From positions 425,001 through 489,000 of the forward strand of contig NW_026731783.1 of assembly GCF_028476545.1 (NCBI RefSeq): DNA of 64,000 nucleotides. Direction: 5' to 3'. The translations under genes and the position numbers were made by a program. This DNA is from Physella acuta. Taxonomy: Eukaryota; Mollusca; Gastropoda; Physidae. The notes under the pieces are model-generated. The model searched no databases. It had not been told where the DNA came from and saw only the letters and a list, made by a program, of their open reading frames with translations. This document shows, piece after piece, positions 36,137 to 47,950 of the stretch; position 1 is the first letter of the stretch, and each line of letters begins with the position of its first letter.

Positions 36137-36990
36137 CCGTGAAAACGGTCCTAGGTGCTTTGACCACAGGTGCTTTGACAATAGGGGGGCTGACCATAGG
36201 GGGTTTGTCCACAGCGGAGCTATGACACTAGGGGGTTAGACCATAGGAGCTTTGACCACAACGGGGCTTTGACCACAGAGGGGGGGGGGGGGGGGGGCTC
36301 CCATAATATATATAAATTTTAAAATAAAAATTATTAAGTGTTGTTTAATTTAAATTTATGACATAATTAATACGATTTTATGCATGTTTCATGAGAGTAT
36401 TACAAAAAAGTCATAAAGGCTGGTGCTAGCTAGGCCTAATAGATTTATTTTAAATACAAATGGAACACAAATAATGCGACATATAACAAGTTTCACAAAT
36501 ACATAATGTAGATGTACTTGAAAATACATAGCATATATAAAGGATACAAAATGATACAAAACTTGTATTTATACATGATGATGTAACATGTTATTGCATC
36601 ATGTCGCAATTTAAAATATAATTTAGCAACTTTTAAAACAAATCCGTACCATATATGGGCAGCATTAGACAAACCACCTGAGATCAAAGACCCTATGTGG
36701 ACAAAACACTTGAGATCAAAGACCCTATGTGGACAAAATACCTATGATCAAAGCCGGACACAGCGCTTGTGATCAAACACCCGTTGATAGACCACCTGTG
36801 ATCAAAGACCCTCTGCTGAGAAAACATCTGTGGTCAAACCCCCTATGGTCAAACCTCCTATGGTCAAACCCCCTATGATCAAGCCCCTATGATCAAACCC
36901 CCTATGGTCAAAGCACCGCTATGGTCAAAGCCCCGCTGTGGTCAAACCCCCTTTGGTCATACCCCCTATGGTCAAAGCACCTGTGGTCAA
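36137..36990. repeat. Foldback-like unit with inverted tandem arms
   Basis: The left arm (36,137-36,296) repeats motifs such as 'ggtgctttgaccacagg' and 'gaccatagggggttt'. The right arm (about 36,672-36,990) repeats the reverse complement, 'ggtcaaaccccctat'. The spacer is about 375 bp and AT-rich, and an 18-bp G tract closes the left arm. Arms made of short tandem repeats in inverted orientation are a foldback hallmark. The frames at 36,889 and 36,925 are repeat products. Confidence 0.65.
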
Positions 36991-38004
36991 AGGTCCGCAC
37001 ACCGTGAAAACAGACGTCCGGGACCACAATGTACAGACAAAACCATGCTGAGAAAACGAAGGATAGTTCTTTATCCTACTACCTCCCCTTAAATTCAAAT
37101 AGTTTACAACGTTTTGTCTCCCCTTCCCCCTAATGTCCTTAACTAGATCAACTAGCTCTATGATTGTAAACATTTCGCGAACCACAACTCATCAGACTGT
37201 TAGAGTGATAGCATCTAGCATATTATCTCTTTTTCTGTTATTAAAAATAGTAATCTAACGAATAATTTATTTTGTTATCACCCCTTAGTTTCGAAATCGT
37301 TTAGTTAATTGTAATGACAAATTAAACATCTAATTAAATTTAAAAATAGATAAACTTGTATTTTAATTGATCTAGAACGTTTAAACGAAATCGTGCATTA
37401 GAAGTGGGTTAAATTTAGGTAAAATATTTGAAACAAATCAGCAAACAAACAGACGTTGCAAACTAAAAGAAAAGCTTGCAAAACAAAATAAAAATAAAAA
37501 GCTATACCAATAAGCTTTTAAAATTGATGAAATGATAAGAAAATAAAACGGATCTAAAATTGGCCCCTGGCGTGTGCGAACGCTGGCTTTGATCAATCCA
37601 CATGTCCGGATGGGATGGGGGGGGGGGAGGTGGAGGTCGAGGCGTGTATCTCAATTTCCATTTATTTCAATTTATTCAATTACGGTAACAATAGTAGTCA
37701 CGAAGGCCTTTTTTTTCCCATTGGCCGTTTTACAATAAACAAATAAAACAACAATTTAATAACAGCATTCAAAGCGATTGCATAGTAACGACATAGCAGT
37801 AACCTAGCACAAAAAATGTGGAATAAAGTAATAATATTACATTGTTATGCTATAAAATGAGATAAAATAAGAATATAATAGATGAATGAGAAATGTTTCA
37901 ATGAGTCAGTTAGAGAGGTCATTAAATAATTGTTGTTTTAGTTTAGATTTGAATATGTTAAGTTTAAAAAAGCGTCCTTGTATTAGCTGAAATCACTTTT
38001 TTTT
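36991..38004. other. AT-rich stretch, no gene seen
   Basis: A G tract lies at about 37,618-37,627. No coding or RNA feature was recognised. Confidence 0.4.
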
Positions 38005-38068
38005 AAATTAGGGAATTTCGTAAATTGTAGCTTTTGGCTCTTCCGTCGCAAAAGGTTGCAGACCCCTG
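38005..38068. mobile_element. hAT family B right-end fragment
   Basis: 'cttttggctcttccgtcgca' and 'aggttgcagacccctg', followed by CCCTAGGG, the same flank as the left side of the hAT at 16,435. This marks the same insertion site in two R copies. Confidence 0.65.
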
Positions 38069-38555
38069 CCCTAGGGGTGGGGGGTTTTTGGGTGAGAATT
38101 AGAATTATAGCTAATATTAATGTATTATTTTTAAAATATTTATATTTGGAACAAGAAGGATTAGCCAAACGTTGATCAAGTTGAATAAATTGCTTGTATT
38201 AGAACAATGTATCCATTAAAGTCACTGTTTTCAAATTGTATAACCTGAGAGACTTTTGATGTATATTAGCTTGAATACACATTTTTAATTTGTTCTAAAA
38301 CCTTTAAATAGTTTTGTCTGATAATTCATACTGTTACCATTTTTGTTTTAAATATATCTTTCTAAAATTTACTAAAACCGACAGCTCAGTAATTTGCTTT
38401 GCGTTGTCTCCCTTGTAATTTTTTCGATATAAAACAGTAAAGGTCTTTGGCAGAAATGCATTTAAATTTTTTTAAAAAATGTATTCCAGACAGTATCCTT
38501 ACTGATTTAGAACTCTAACCAATGCAGTATACATTTTAATTGTAATGGTATAATG
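38069..38555 (+). repeat. Repeat R, copy 5, joined to PSMD13
   Basis: R landmarks run from 'gaattagaattatagctaat' to 'ggtataatggta', where homology passes directly into PSMD13. Confidence 0.7.
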
Positions 38556-39410
38556 GTAGTTTGTAAGAAACTCTATCCTGTCAAAGGGAGATGGAATACT
38601 AAGGCTCTATGAAAATGCCCTGTCCGACTGTGAGCACAGAATCGACCCCCCCCCCTTCCACCCCCTCTCTCTTGCTGAGCTATGTGTTTATGTTGTCCAA
38701 CAATTACCATATCCGAAACAAGCCATATACTTTCTTGAGAAAATGAAAGAGAAAGTTAAAGCCAGCGAAGAAGTCAAATGTTTTGTGTATGACTACAGTG
38801 GGTAAAATCTATCTCCGATATAAAGAATTCCCTCCAGTGAAGGCCGTTATGGAAGAGTGAGAGAAGATTTTAAATGATATAGATGGAGTGACCACAGTAC
38901 ATGGACGCTTCTATGAACTAACGAGCAACTTTCAAAAACTAATGGGCAAACATGCTCAGTACTATCAAGTGGCCCTTAGCTTCTTAAGCTACACACATCT
39001 GATAGACATGCCAAAAGCTGAACAGGCAGATAGGGCTTTTAATATTGTTTTAATTAGCAGCTGTAATAGGCGAGGGTGTATGCAATTCTGGTGAGCTCCT
39101 TGTCCATGATATCTTTGCATCCTTGAAGGGCAACGATAAAGAATGGCTGGTTGATCTTCTGTATGCCTTTAACAGCGGAGATATTGACAACTTCATAGGA
39201 CTGAAGGATAAATGGTCTACTCAGCCGGATCTGAAAGTCAATGAACTTGTAACTAGGGAATTAGATCAATCTGTTATGTTTGGTGGATATGACATTCCAA
39301 AGGCCAGCAACAGATAAACAACGGACATTTGATAGTATTGCCCAGACTGTCAAAATTAACACACATCTGGTTGAGCTGTTAGTCATGAAAGGAATGCCTG
39401 TAATTAACAA
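38556..39410 (+). pseudogene. PSMD13: PSMD13 (Rpn9) intronless pseudogene
   Basis: PSMD13 is a PCI-domain subunit of the 26S proteasome lid. About 280 of the usual roughly 376 codons are represented, without introns, in shifting frames: '[20 protein letters not shown]', '[20 protein letters not shown]', 'FLEKMKEKVKASEE', 'DGVTTVHGRFYELTSNFQKL', 'MGKHAQYYQVALSFL', 'PKAEQADRAF', 'AVIGEGVCNSGELLVHDIF', 'KEWLVDLLYAFNSGDIDNFI', 'LKDKWSTQPDLKVNEL' and 'DSIAQTVKINTHLVELLVMK'. The first 70 or so and last 60-70 residues are missing. A C tract and several frame changes, plus a TGA at 'MEE-x-EK' (also in the 10.85-kb copy), disable it. No poly-A tail was seen. The open frames of 68 and 64 codons are pieces of it. 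Confidence 0.95.
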
Positions 39411-39771
39411 CCGCTAATGATATTCTCAAAATATTTTAAAACATTTTTGCATTTTATCTCCTTTATTTTACTCTGTTTTATATTGCTTTTTTTCATTAAC
39501 CTTAATAATCGCAATTATACAAGGATAAATAAAGGTAATTTGCTATATCATATGCAAAGAAACAAAAGTCACTTATGATTGTCAGTTGAGATATTTTAAA
39601 AGAGAAATAATTTAATTTAGTCACTTATCATTTGTTTAAATGCCCGTAAAATAAATTATAATTGAAGTGCCTTTTTTTTCATTTTGACAAAAAAAAAACA
39701 ATTATTATAGGGGACAGGTGTAATTGTCGATACAATTATTTTGACCAGTATGACTTGTTGGGATTAAAATG
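39411..39771. other. AT-rich stretch, no gene seen
   Basis: Nothing recognised between the pseudogene and the 25-bp array. Confidence 0.4.
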
Positions 39772-40297
39772 CATAACATGTTGTCTTCAATCGACACATA
39801 ACATGTTGTCTACACTCGACACATAACCTGTTGTCTACATTCGACACATAACCTGTTGTCTACACTCGACACATAACCTGTTGTCTACACTCGACACATA
39901 ACATGTTGTCTACACTCGACACATAACCTGTTGTCTACACTCGACATATAACCTGTTGTCTACAATCGACACATAACCTGTTGTCTACACTCGACACATA
40001 ACCTGTTGTCTACAATCAACACATAACATGTTGTCTACACTCGACACATAACATGTTGTCTACAATCGACACATAACATGTTGTCTACACTCGACATATA
40101 ACCTGTTGTCTACACTCGACACATAACCTGTTGTCTACACTCGACACATAACCTGTTGTCTACACTCGACACATAACCTGTTGTCTACACTCGACACATA
40201 ACCTGTTGTCTACACTCGACACATAACCTGTTGTCTACACTCGACACATAACCTGTTGTCTACACTCGACACATAACCTGTTGTCTACACGTGACAC
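39772..40297. repeat. Minisatellite, 25-bp unit, about 21 copies
   Basis: Same unit and orientation as the 2.8-kb array. The sequence after it (40,298-40,620) is the inverted counterpart of 33,230-33,580, so array and flank belong to one dispersed element. The 63-codon frame at 40,326 is in the flank and is not open in the other copy. Confidence 0.95.
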
Positions 40298-40620
40298 AAG
40301 GAGGAAAATGTTAATGTGAGGGGATATGTTTCAGTGTACTTTGTCAAATGTAATTTATTTCATTGTGTGTGTGGGAGGGGGGATGGACACATATAAGTGT
40401 GATGCGAATTACATTTTTTCGGACGGATACATAGCAGTTGTGTTTTACTTCAAAACTGTATTAAATGAAACTGTCAGTTATCAAGTACCAGTGAAGTTTG
40501 AAGACACCATCAAATAGAAATGAATTTAAATTTAGTGACCCTATTTAATCTACACCAGACACACTGACAGACAAACAAACAACCAAACATGCACCATATT
40601 CCCATCTTTAGTTAAATTTA
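40298..40620. repeat. Flank of the 25-bp array element
   Basis: It shares 'aatgttaatgtgagggg', 'cagtgtactttgtcaaatgt' and 'cacactgacagacaaacaa' with 33,250-33,560 in reverse complement. The terminal hairpin of that copy is degraded here ('atctttagttaaatttatag'). Confidence 0.65.
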
Positions 40621-40964
40621 TAGATAAGCCATCGGTTAAAAATATTGACTTTCTGAATATGATAAATGAAAGATAGCTCCAAAGTTTAGTGAAATATTGA
40701 GTGCAATAAATGTGGAGTACACAATTTCATATATATTGTTTTGTTTGTTCTTACATGTTGTAATTTATCAAAGGAATAAAATTAACCACACGTACATGAA
40801 AACAAAAACATTTAATAACAATTCTTAAATTATTTTATTAAACTTCAAACTTTGTCTTTCAATTAAATAAAACGTAAATGAAAACACATAATGAAGTAGC
40901 GTCTCTTCATTTATTTTACTGAACTAAATCGATGCACCGAAATAGTTCATTTTATTGTTTAAAC
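40621..40964. other. AT-rich stretch, no gene seen
   Basis: No feature recognised. Confidence 0.4.
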
Positions 40965-41182
40965 CAGGGGTCTCCAAACTACGGCCCGCGGGCCGGATGC
41001 GGCCCGCGATGTCCTCTCATCCGGCCCGCGGAGATCTTTTTGTTCACGGAAAAAAACCTTTGTTCGTGATGGCTCTAGAACTTTGCCCAGAAAAATCAAA
41101 GACATGCCTGCAAGAAACTGGCCCCCGAACTGAAATTTGATAGTTAATGCGGCCCTCGGACTGAAAAGTTTGGAGACCCCTG
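40965..41182. mobile_element. Non-autonomous hAT MITE, family A (copy 2)
   Basis: CAGGGGTCTCCAAACTACGG to 'tttggagacccctg', 218 bp, with the perfect 8-bp duplication GTTTAAAC at 40,957-40,964 and 41,183-41,190. The clean ends make this the younger of the two family A copies. Confidence 0.93.
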
Positions 41183-41274
41183 GTTTAAACCACAGTTGTT
41201 ACTTAATTCGCGTTTTTAATCGACAAGTTTTGATCTTTGAGTTTATAACTGTCAGATTCTGATAATAAAGTAAA

Positions 41275-41980
41275 TTGTAGTAAAATCATTAGCCATCATG
41301 TAGAGAAAAGTGGTACTGGCAGCAATATCATCCAACACTTACTAAAACATATTTTCTCCACATAATAAAGGTAGGTGTACACTACATCAGCCATACATTC
41401 CCCCGTGTAGCTACAAATGTCTAGGGAAGTTAAAAAAAAACGGGTAACAGGTAGATCATCATCTGGTGAAACATACATCACAATCACAGTCAGCAGATAA
41501 ATTTTAGTCCGTTTTTACGGTTCTTTAATCACACATGGTTTATTCTTAATTAGTCAAACTGTTTAAAAAGAAATTTAAAAAAATTAATTAAAAACATGTA
41601 GTAACGTCTATTCCTGATTCTCTTTTTTGGCTGGAAAGAAAAGTATTTGCTGTTTGTTATTTATCTGCTCTGCTTGTTGGCAGTCTATTGTTGAGTCATT
41701 TTGGGGCTTGTTTTGTTAATATCACTTTTTAATACAAGTCTAAACTTGCATATCAGTTGCCATTTCTTTAACTTAAACTATACAAGGGAAATAACATTAA
41801 GGAACGTGCATAATAATGGCTATCTAATTCGTCATATTAAAGAATTAAAACGTTTTAGGAAAAATACGGGGTAAATATAAGTAATTTACTTTCTATCTTT
41901 AAAACCGTGAAGATCATGAAGCAGCATGCTTGTTTTAAATTTAAAAAGTATATAATATTATATTTTAAAACTGTGATCTG
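41275..41980 (-). mobile_element. hAT-type transposase remnant (DUF4371-like), copy 1
   Basis: The minus-strand frame at 41,296-41,487 (63 codons) reads 'LLTVIVMYVSPDDDLPVT', 'RFFLTSLDICSYTGECMADV'. This fits the beginning of the DUF4371 region in TTF-type hAT transposases (a '..RYV...FL....', then '..YD.A..' pattern). A sister copy lies in the same orientation at 47,120-47,950. Only this domain piece is visible; no BED finger or dimerisation region was found, so it cannot be an active transposase. The domain name is from memory and should be treated as probable. Confidence 0.5.
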
Positions 41981-42424
41981 TGTGCATACATGTTTCTTAT
42001 AAATGCAAAAACTGCACATAATGATGGTAGTTCGAAATCTGTTAGTTGGGAAACATTTTGTTTTGGGAGAAAATATAGAAAGCTAATACATATGTTGTAG
42101 TTGATGCGAACATAGTGTCATGGGGGAATATTTATACCAGTGTCCGATAATAGAATCTTCTCTAAAAAAGGGGTGTTAGGTTACTGGTAGTTAACTAAAT
42201 ACACACATTGCTGGCTAATGTCAATGCTAACCCTGTCCCTAACCCTAACACCAACTGTAGTCCTACCATACGCCTAACCCTAATTTCTAACCATAAAATT
42301 AGTCGAGATTATAATACTACTAACAACCCAACACACCTATTTTATTATCTGACATCAGTATCTAAAATCATCCGTTTCATGTAACAACAAGTTTGTTATA
42401 ACAACAGCTGTAAGCATATACAAT
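41981..42424. other. Dispersed repeat, no gene
   Basis: 42,080-42,150 ('acatatgttgtagttgatgc', 'catgggggaatattta') matches 50,995-51,050. At about 42,230-42,290 there are a few CCCTAA-like units, too short and broken for an interstitial telomere array. Confidence 0.45.
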
Positions 42425-42892
42425 CAGGGGCGGAACTACAGTGCCCCCGGGGGGGGGGGGGGGGTCACGCCGTTTAAGGGCCCATAGCCGACCTAAACAA
42501 ATTTTGTATAGTTAAAAAATAATTTTCTTCCATTTTTGACTTGACGTTAAAAGCGTTTGTAAATATTAAACAGACCTACTACTGTAGTGATGTTATACAG
42601 TAGCTAACACATCATGTTGCGTAAAAAAATATATATTCCTGAGCTGTAGTGTGAAAGATAGGAAACGTTCAAAATACTCCCATTACTTATTTCCCTTGTT
42701 TAAATGGTAAAATAGGGGTGCTCATAAGCTCCTTTTAATATATGTGTACTAAACAAATTAAAAAGCAATTATTTCTCTTAATTATTTTTTTAACTACATG
42801 CTAAAGATATCGTAAAAGGAAATATATTTAAAACAATGAATACAAATAAAAAAAATAACCGATCAGGCCAGAAATGACTATCCATTATTCGT

Positions 42893-42969
<77 letters not shown>

Positions 42970-43011
42970 ATTTTTTTGCGGGTTGGCCCTTTTTCTCTAG
43001 TTCCGCCACTG
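42425..43011. mobile_element. Non-autonomous hAT, family C (copy 1)
   Basis: The ends are CAGGGGCGGAACTACAGTGC and 'ctagttccgccactg'. Flanks TATACAAT and TATATAAT match at 7 of 8. A (TA)n run at 42,899-42,966 lies next to the right end. A second copy at 56,282-56,910 is inverted. Confidence 0.82.
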
Positions 43012-43085
43012 TATATAATACGTTGTATCAAAAGCTGATTAAATGTATTTGATCAATCATTTACAATTTCGATTTTTTTCCCTTT

Positions 43086-43271
43086 GGGGGGGGGGGGGGG
43101 GGCACATGAAATTTTCGGGGGGGGGGCAGTAGACTTTCTTAGGGGGGCGGACACTGTTAAAAGTATATATTTTCTATATAAATTATATAAATTTCATTTC
43201 GTTCGGGGGGGGGGTGGGGTGGCGGTAAAAAATTTACCGGGATTTTAAAGATATGCCTGGAAGAAATTCTG
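43086..43271 (+). mobile_element. G-tract hAT MITE (family G), copy 4
   Basis: It has the conserved core 'gtatatattttctatataaa' and three G tracts. The right end 'gcctggaagaaattctg' is present, while the left end is lost into a G run. No target duplication is visible. Confidence 0.7.
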
Positions 43272-43559
43272 AATATAGTGTGGTTTCTAGAAGCATCAGA
43301 ATGAAACACACATTACAAATAAACGAAACAACAATTTTATATTTGTAATATAAGAAGTACCTTGGTCATTTTGAGCTACCTACGTGCTTTTTTTTTTCTA
43401 AATTAAAAGTTAAATGTTGATGTGAACAACAAAACATTTGCTCTAATATCACATTTATAAACAAATGGAGTTTTCGTAAATTTATGTTGATCCGTTTTGA
43501 AGTTTTATTTTCATATTGAATGTATTCAAAGTTGCAATCTAAAAGTACTTAGTGGGTCT

Positions 43560-43960
43560 ATTCTATGTGAAGATTTTTAAAAAGACCGAAAACGATCGCT
43601 TTATTAAGCCAATGCGTGTTCTACGCAATTATTTCGCCCGATTCTATATATTACGAGTTAGAAGTAATGTATTGCGTGGAATAGGGTTGAGTGATATGGA
43701 CTGATAACTCTTACTGAAATAAATTTAAAAAACAAAAATGAGACACCTTAAATCGTCGTCTATCGTGTGAATCAAATACATGTTTGGCAGCCACAAAATC
43801 AACTAAAACACAGCTACGATGTAAAGGCCGTGATTACATCGTTGAATCATTAAATTGTTAATAATGTAAAATCTATATCTATTAAAACAAGTGGTTTTAT
43901 CACTTCCCATTTTGTTGTATGCACTAGGTTAAGGGAAGTAACTGACAAGTAATTCCCTTA
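43560..43960. repeat. Dispersed repeat, inverted relative to 0.96-1.27 kb
   Basis: Landmarks are 'aatgagacacctt', 'ggccgtgattacatcgttg' and 'atcacttcccattttg'. The first part ('aatgcgtgttctacgcaatt') also resembles the sequence around 12,330 and 28,470. Confidence 0.5.
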
Positions 43961-44612
43961 GTCAAAACAAAAATAAAGTACACCACTGATAGGCAAAAAT
44001 AAATAAATACACTACTCTTTCTATATAGCATGTGTTTGAAACACTGGGTTTATATAAAATACATCGTTTGTGTTTTGGCAGGACTTTTAATTAAATATAA
44101 TGTTGCTCTGTATTATACAGTTTATAGCATTATAAATATGTTAAATTAATTGTGTATTTAATGTAATTCTTCGCAGTAATCAGGTATTCTCTCGTCAGAT
44201 ACTTTTGCGGATTAAGTTATATTTTATTAACTAAATGTTAGATACTTTTGCGGATTAAGTTATATTTTATTAACTAAATGTTGTTTCACTTAAACAACAC
44301 ACTACAAAATAACATACGATAACGCAGCTAGGCGAAACAGCATATTCACTCATGAAAGTATAACGGTGATTAGTAAAACATCTTACAAAGACACATTTAC
44401 AGACCACATAATAATTATTGCTTAACTACTAATCAACCCCACTCACAGTAAAAATATCACACATTGTTATATTAGATGTTCTAAAGTCAAAATACCACGT
44501 ATCACATATTAAACGTTCTTAAATCAATACCACGAGAGCAGTGGTTCTTAACCTGGGTTAGATATCTAATTCATGGCACTCTCCTACTTCATTCAAAGTC
44601 AATACCTTAGAG
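43961..44612. other. No gene seen; short tandem duplication
   Basis: A block of about 43 bp starting 'agatacttttgcggattaag' is repeated twice at about 44,199-44,283. The remainder is AT-rich. Confidence 0.5.
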
Positions 44613-44772
44613 CAGGGATCGGCAACCTTTTGAGACGGAAGAGCCAAAAGTTAAAATTTACAAAATGCCCTAGCTTTTAAAGAGCCACTAACATATTTAT
44701 TTCAATTTTCGGTATTTGTTTAAGAATAGGCAAATAAATTTTATTGTATTATTTAAATTAGCTTTAAATATG

Positions 44773-44867
<95 letters not shown>

Positions 44868-45430
44868 ACAACTGTTTCGCACTAAACATATAAAAGTATT
44901 TTTACTAGTTCTGCTAGAAAATATACTTAGAAATCAAATAATATAAATATAATTATTGAATAATATTTTATGTAGCTGCATCAATGCTTATAACTTGTCG
45001 TTTACAGTTTCAAACATGCCTCTAGATTTGTATTTGTTAATTGGCTTCTTACTTTACGTTTTAATATATTTATGCAAGTGAACGCTCGCTCTCACAAATA
45101 TGCTTATCTAAAGATCGTCAGCACTCCAGATGTCAACTTCTCCTACCTTACTGTTACATTCTAGAATTCCATGCGTCACATATGAGTGCCTCAACTCGCA
45201 TCCTTTAATTTTAGAGCTGTCCTCTTATGCTTTTATTGAACTCCAACTCTTTTTTAATTTGCTCTTGAACTTACCACTCCACAAAGGTTTCGTTTTCAAA
45301 TACTGCTATCGCATTTGAAGCGAACCAGCATCGGTTCTAAATGACTCAATGTTGATCTCATGTGTAGCTGTGTTGAGAGGATTTACTATGAATGCCAGAA
45401 TATGCCCCTACTTTCATTTGTTTTGAATTG
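44613..45430 (-). mobile_element. hAT family B copy with decayed transposase end
   Basis: The terminus CAGGGATCGGCAACCTTTTG lies at 44,613. A (TA)n run (44,779-44,862) follows, then on the minus strand a decayed transposase C-terminus around 45,000-45,300 recalls 'EALICDAWNSRM' and the Cys-Glu-x-x-x-S dimerisation segment, with many stops. 'CEQFKTNES' is visible near 45,420. The opposite end is missing. The plus-strand frames here are antisense artefacts. Confidence 0.75.
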
Positions 45431-46359
45431 CTCACATATGTCTGTTCGTCGAGGGGTAAAATATTTTTCAAGAATAATAGTATATGTAAAAGGGAGGCAA
45501 ATAAAAACAAAACTTACAGAGTAATACATTGTAATAGAACTTTAAACATAGATATTTTAAAATATTCTATATTTATAAAAAGTACTGACAATAATATAAT
45601 GTAGACAAATACAAACACATTAAGTACTTAAAATGATTAATATAAAAAAAAGTGCTGAGTATAAATTATAAATAAATTGACAAAATTGTACACGTTTCTC
45701 TTATACAAGCAATCAATACGGCTTATCTTTACTCGACAGTTCAGACATGTTGCGAAAAAACTGTTTTTTAATTATAATAGGTAAAATTAAGCTATAGTTA
45801 TAAGTCAATAACCCCACATTGTTCTAGTAGAAACAATGGAACAAACTGACCTGTAACGTGTGACTGTCAGCTGACCGAGCGTTAGGAGTTGGTCAGTCTA
45901 ACGTATAGGACATAGTCGCATATCAGAAAAGAGTTGGATATTAAATACAGTTAGGAATAGTTGTATGTGTGCCTATATATGAATAAACTTTAATGTTATT
46001 TGAACTTGTCATTGTGTCGTTGTGTTGTAAACTGGAGCAATATTACAGGCCCTAACAAAGCTAAGTGAAGAAGAAAGTCGATGACCTGACACATATATAA
46101 TAAAACCTTAGACTTCTCCCACCACACTGTGGTTGTTGGGTATGTTTTAGCAAAACGATAAGTTGTAACACAACGGTTTTTGTTCCCACTGTTGGTGTAT
46201 GGCTTGCAGGAAAATGATCCCATGTTGCTACAAGTTCGAATAATCCAGGGAAATAGCTTATAGAATAAATTAAACTGATGAATAGGCAAAGGTATAGAAC
46301 CATAATATCACCCTCTAGCGCAGTATTACATAGGCCATAGAATAAACACGATTTTAAAG
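45431..46359. other. No gene seen; possible LTR-like scrap
   Basis: About 45,845-46,040 contains 'gtgactgtcagctgaccgag', an AATAAA motif and 'tggagcaatattacaggccc', which loosely resembles the end of an LTR and a leader. The ends are not definable. Minus-strand frames of 97 and 105 codons at 45,996-46,378 lack recognisable domains. Confidence 0.35.
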
Positions 46360-46985
46360 ACACATAACATGACACCACATTATGGGGGAACAGACATAAG
46401 CAGCTTTTATAGTGAAGTTTTAAAAATATTCAAGACAAACAAAAATATAATAGGAGAGAAAACCAATAAAATATATGAAACATTAGTCGAGCGACAGGTA
46501 CAATCACTACAAAATAGAATTAAATGGGCTAAAGAATTCAACACAGTAGACATTATCGACACCTTCAGATACTTACACAACAAAAACAACACACAGAAAG
46601 AAAAAGAAATAGGATATAGGCTCATTTACAATACTACACCCATCTCTAGAAACTCAAAAGCAAACACAAACACTAAAATAACATGTCAAATATGTAAACT
46701 ACAGGTACAAGAAACAGAACATGCTAAAAGCAAGACACACCTTTGGGAATATACTAAAAACCTCCAAACACAGACGCATTAAACAAAGCAATCACCCTAA
46801 ACTCTATAAAGAAATTAAAAAATAAAACAGACGATGACAAAAAAAAAAAAAAAATTATTGCAATATCTATTTTTAGACATACAGTGTGGACAACTTGAAA
46901 CAAATGTAAATTTTAACTAAAAACATATAGCGATTTGGATCTAGTGGCTATATTTAGAGCAGTAGTCTGAAAAAGACTAGGCAAC
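46360..46985 (+). mobile_element. Non-LTR retrotransposon 3' end
   Basis: A 137-codon frame (46,369-46,782) ends in a C-x2-C-x9-H-x5-H pattern ('CQICKLQVQETEH'). It is preceded by 'GYRLIYNTTPIS', the usual order near the C-terminus of LINE ORF2 after the reverse transcriptase. Beyond an early stop, 'AISIFRHTVWTT' and 'KCKF' continue the same C-terminal region, interrupted by stops. The clade may be I/Nimb-like, but this is uncertain. The endonuclease and reverse-transcriptase parts are absent, so it is 5'-truncated. Confidence 0.6.
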
Positions 46986-47119
46986 ACAGTCATTATTTAA
47001 CACTAAAAAATTAACGCCGTCACTACTTATGATCAATCTGTTCTGTTACCAGTGGCGTAGAGAGGGGGGGGGGCATATGTCCCCGGGCGCCGACCTTAAT
47101 TAGATTGTTTTAAAATCCT

Positions 47120-47950
47120 TAGCCGTCATGTAGAGAAAAGTGGCACTGACAGCAGTATCATACAACACTCACTAAAACTTACTTTCTCCACATTATAAAG
47201 GTAGTTGTACACAACCTTAGCCATACATTCTCTCATGTAGCTACCAATGTCTAGGGAAGTTAAAAAAAAACGTGTAACGGGTAGCTCATCATCTGGTGAA
47301 ACATACCTTACAATCACAGTCAGCTGATCAATTTTAATCCGTTTCTAGGTTACTTTAATTACCCATAATGCATTCTTAATTAGTCACACTGTGTTTAAAA
47401 AAAAAAAAAATTAAAAATAAATAAATAAATATGCGGTTACATGTAATCCTGGATTTTTTTTGGCTTGAAATAAAACTATCTGTTGTTTATTATTTATCTG
47501 CCCTGCTTGTTGGCAGGCATTTATTGAGACATGTTGGGGCTCCACAGAAAGTTGGGGAACTAACATAATGCCTGTTTAGCTGATACGTAAATCCTGCACT
47601 GTATATAGTGTTATATTGAAAAAAAAATGTTTAATAATTTTTTTAATGTATCTTTTTCATACAAATATAAACTTGCATATCAGTTGCAATTTTTTTAACT
47701 TAAACTATACAAGGGAGATAGCATTTAAAAACGTGCATAATAGTCGCTATCTAATTCGTCATAAAAAATAATTTAAACGTTTTAGGTAAAATACAGGATA
47801 TATATAAAAATCATACTTTTTATCCTTAAAACCGTGAAGAACTTGAAGCACCATGCTTATTTGAAATTTAAAAAGTATATGATTATATATTTTAAAACAG
47901 TGATCTGTGTGCATACATATTTCTGAGAAATGTAAAACATGACAAAATAT
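47120..47950 (-). mobile_element. hAT-type transposase remnant (DUF4371-like), copy 2
   Basis: The minus-strand frame at 47,126-47,317 (63 codons) reads 'LTVIVRYVSPDDELPVTRFF' and 'LTSLDIGSYMRECMAKV'. It is the same length as the frame at 41,296-41,487 and differs at about 15 positions. Downstream homology with 41.5-42.0 kb continues for about 600 bp. 'ccagtggcgtagagag' just upstream (47,050) looks like a hAT-type end of another element. It is a fragment only. Confidence 0.5.

Noticed and set aside
42230-42290. Interstitial telomere repeat (CCCTAA)n
   Set aside because: Only two or three imperfect units are present, which is expected by chance in such DNA.
44697-44946. Ile-Tyr repeat proteins on both strands
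   Set aside because: They are translations of a (TA)n microsatellite inside a decayed hAT; the same applies to similar frames at 52.9, 56.3 and 57.6 kb.
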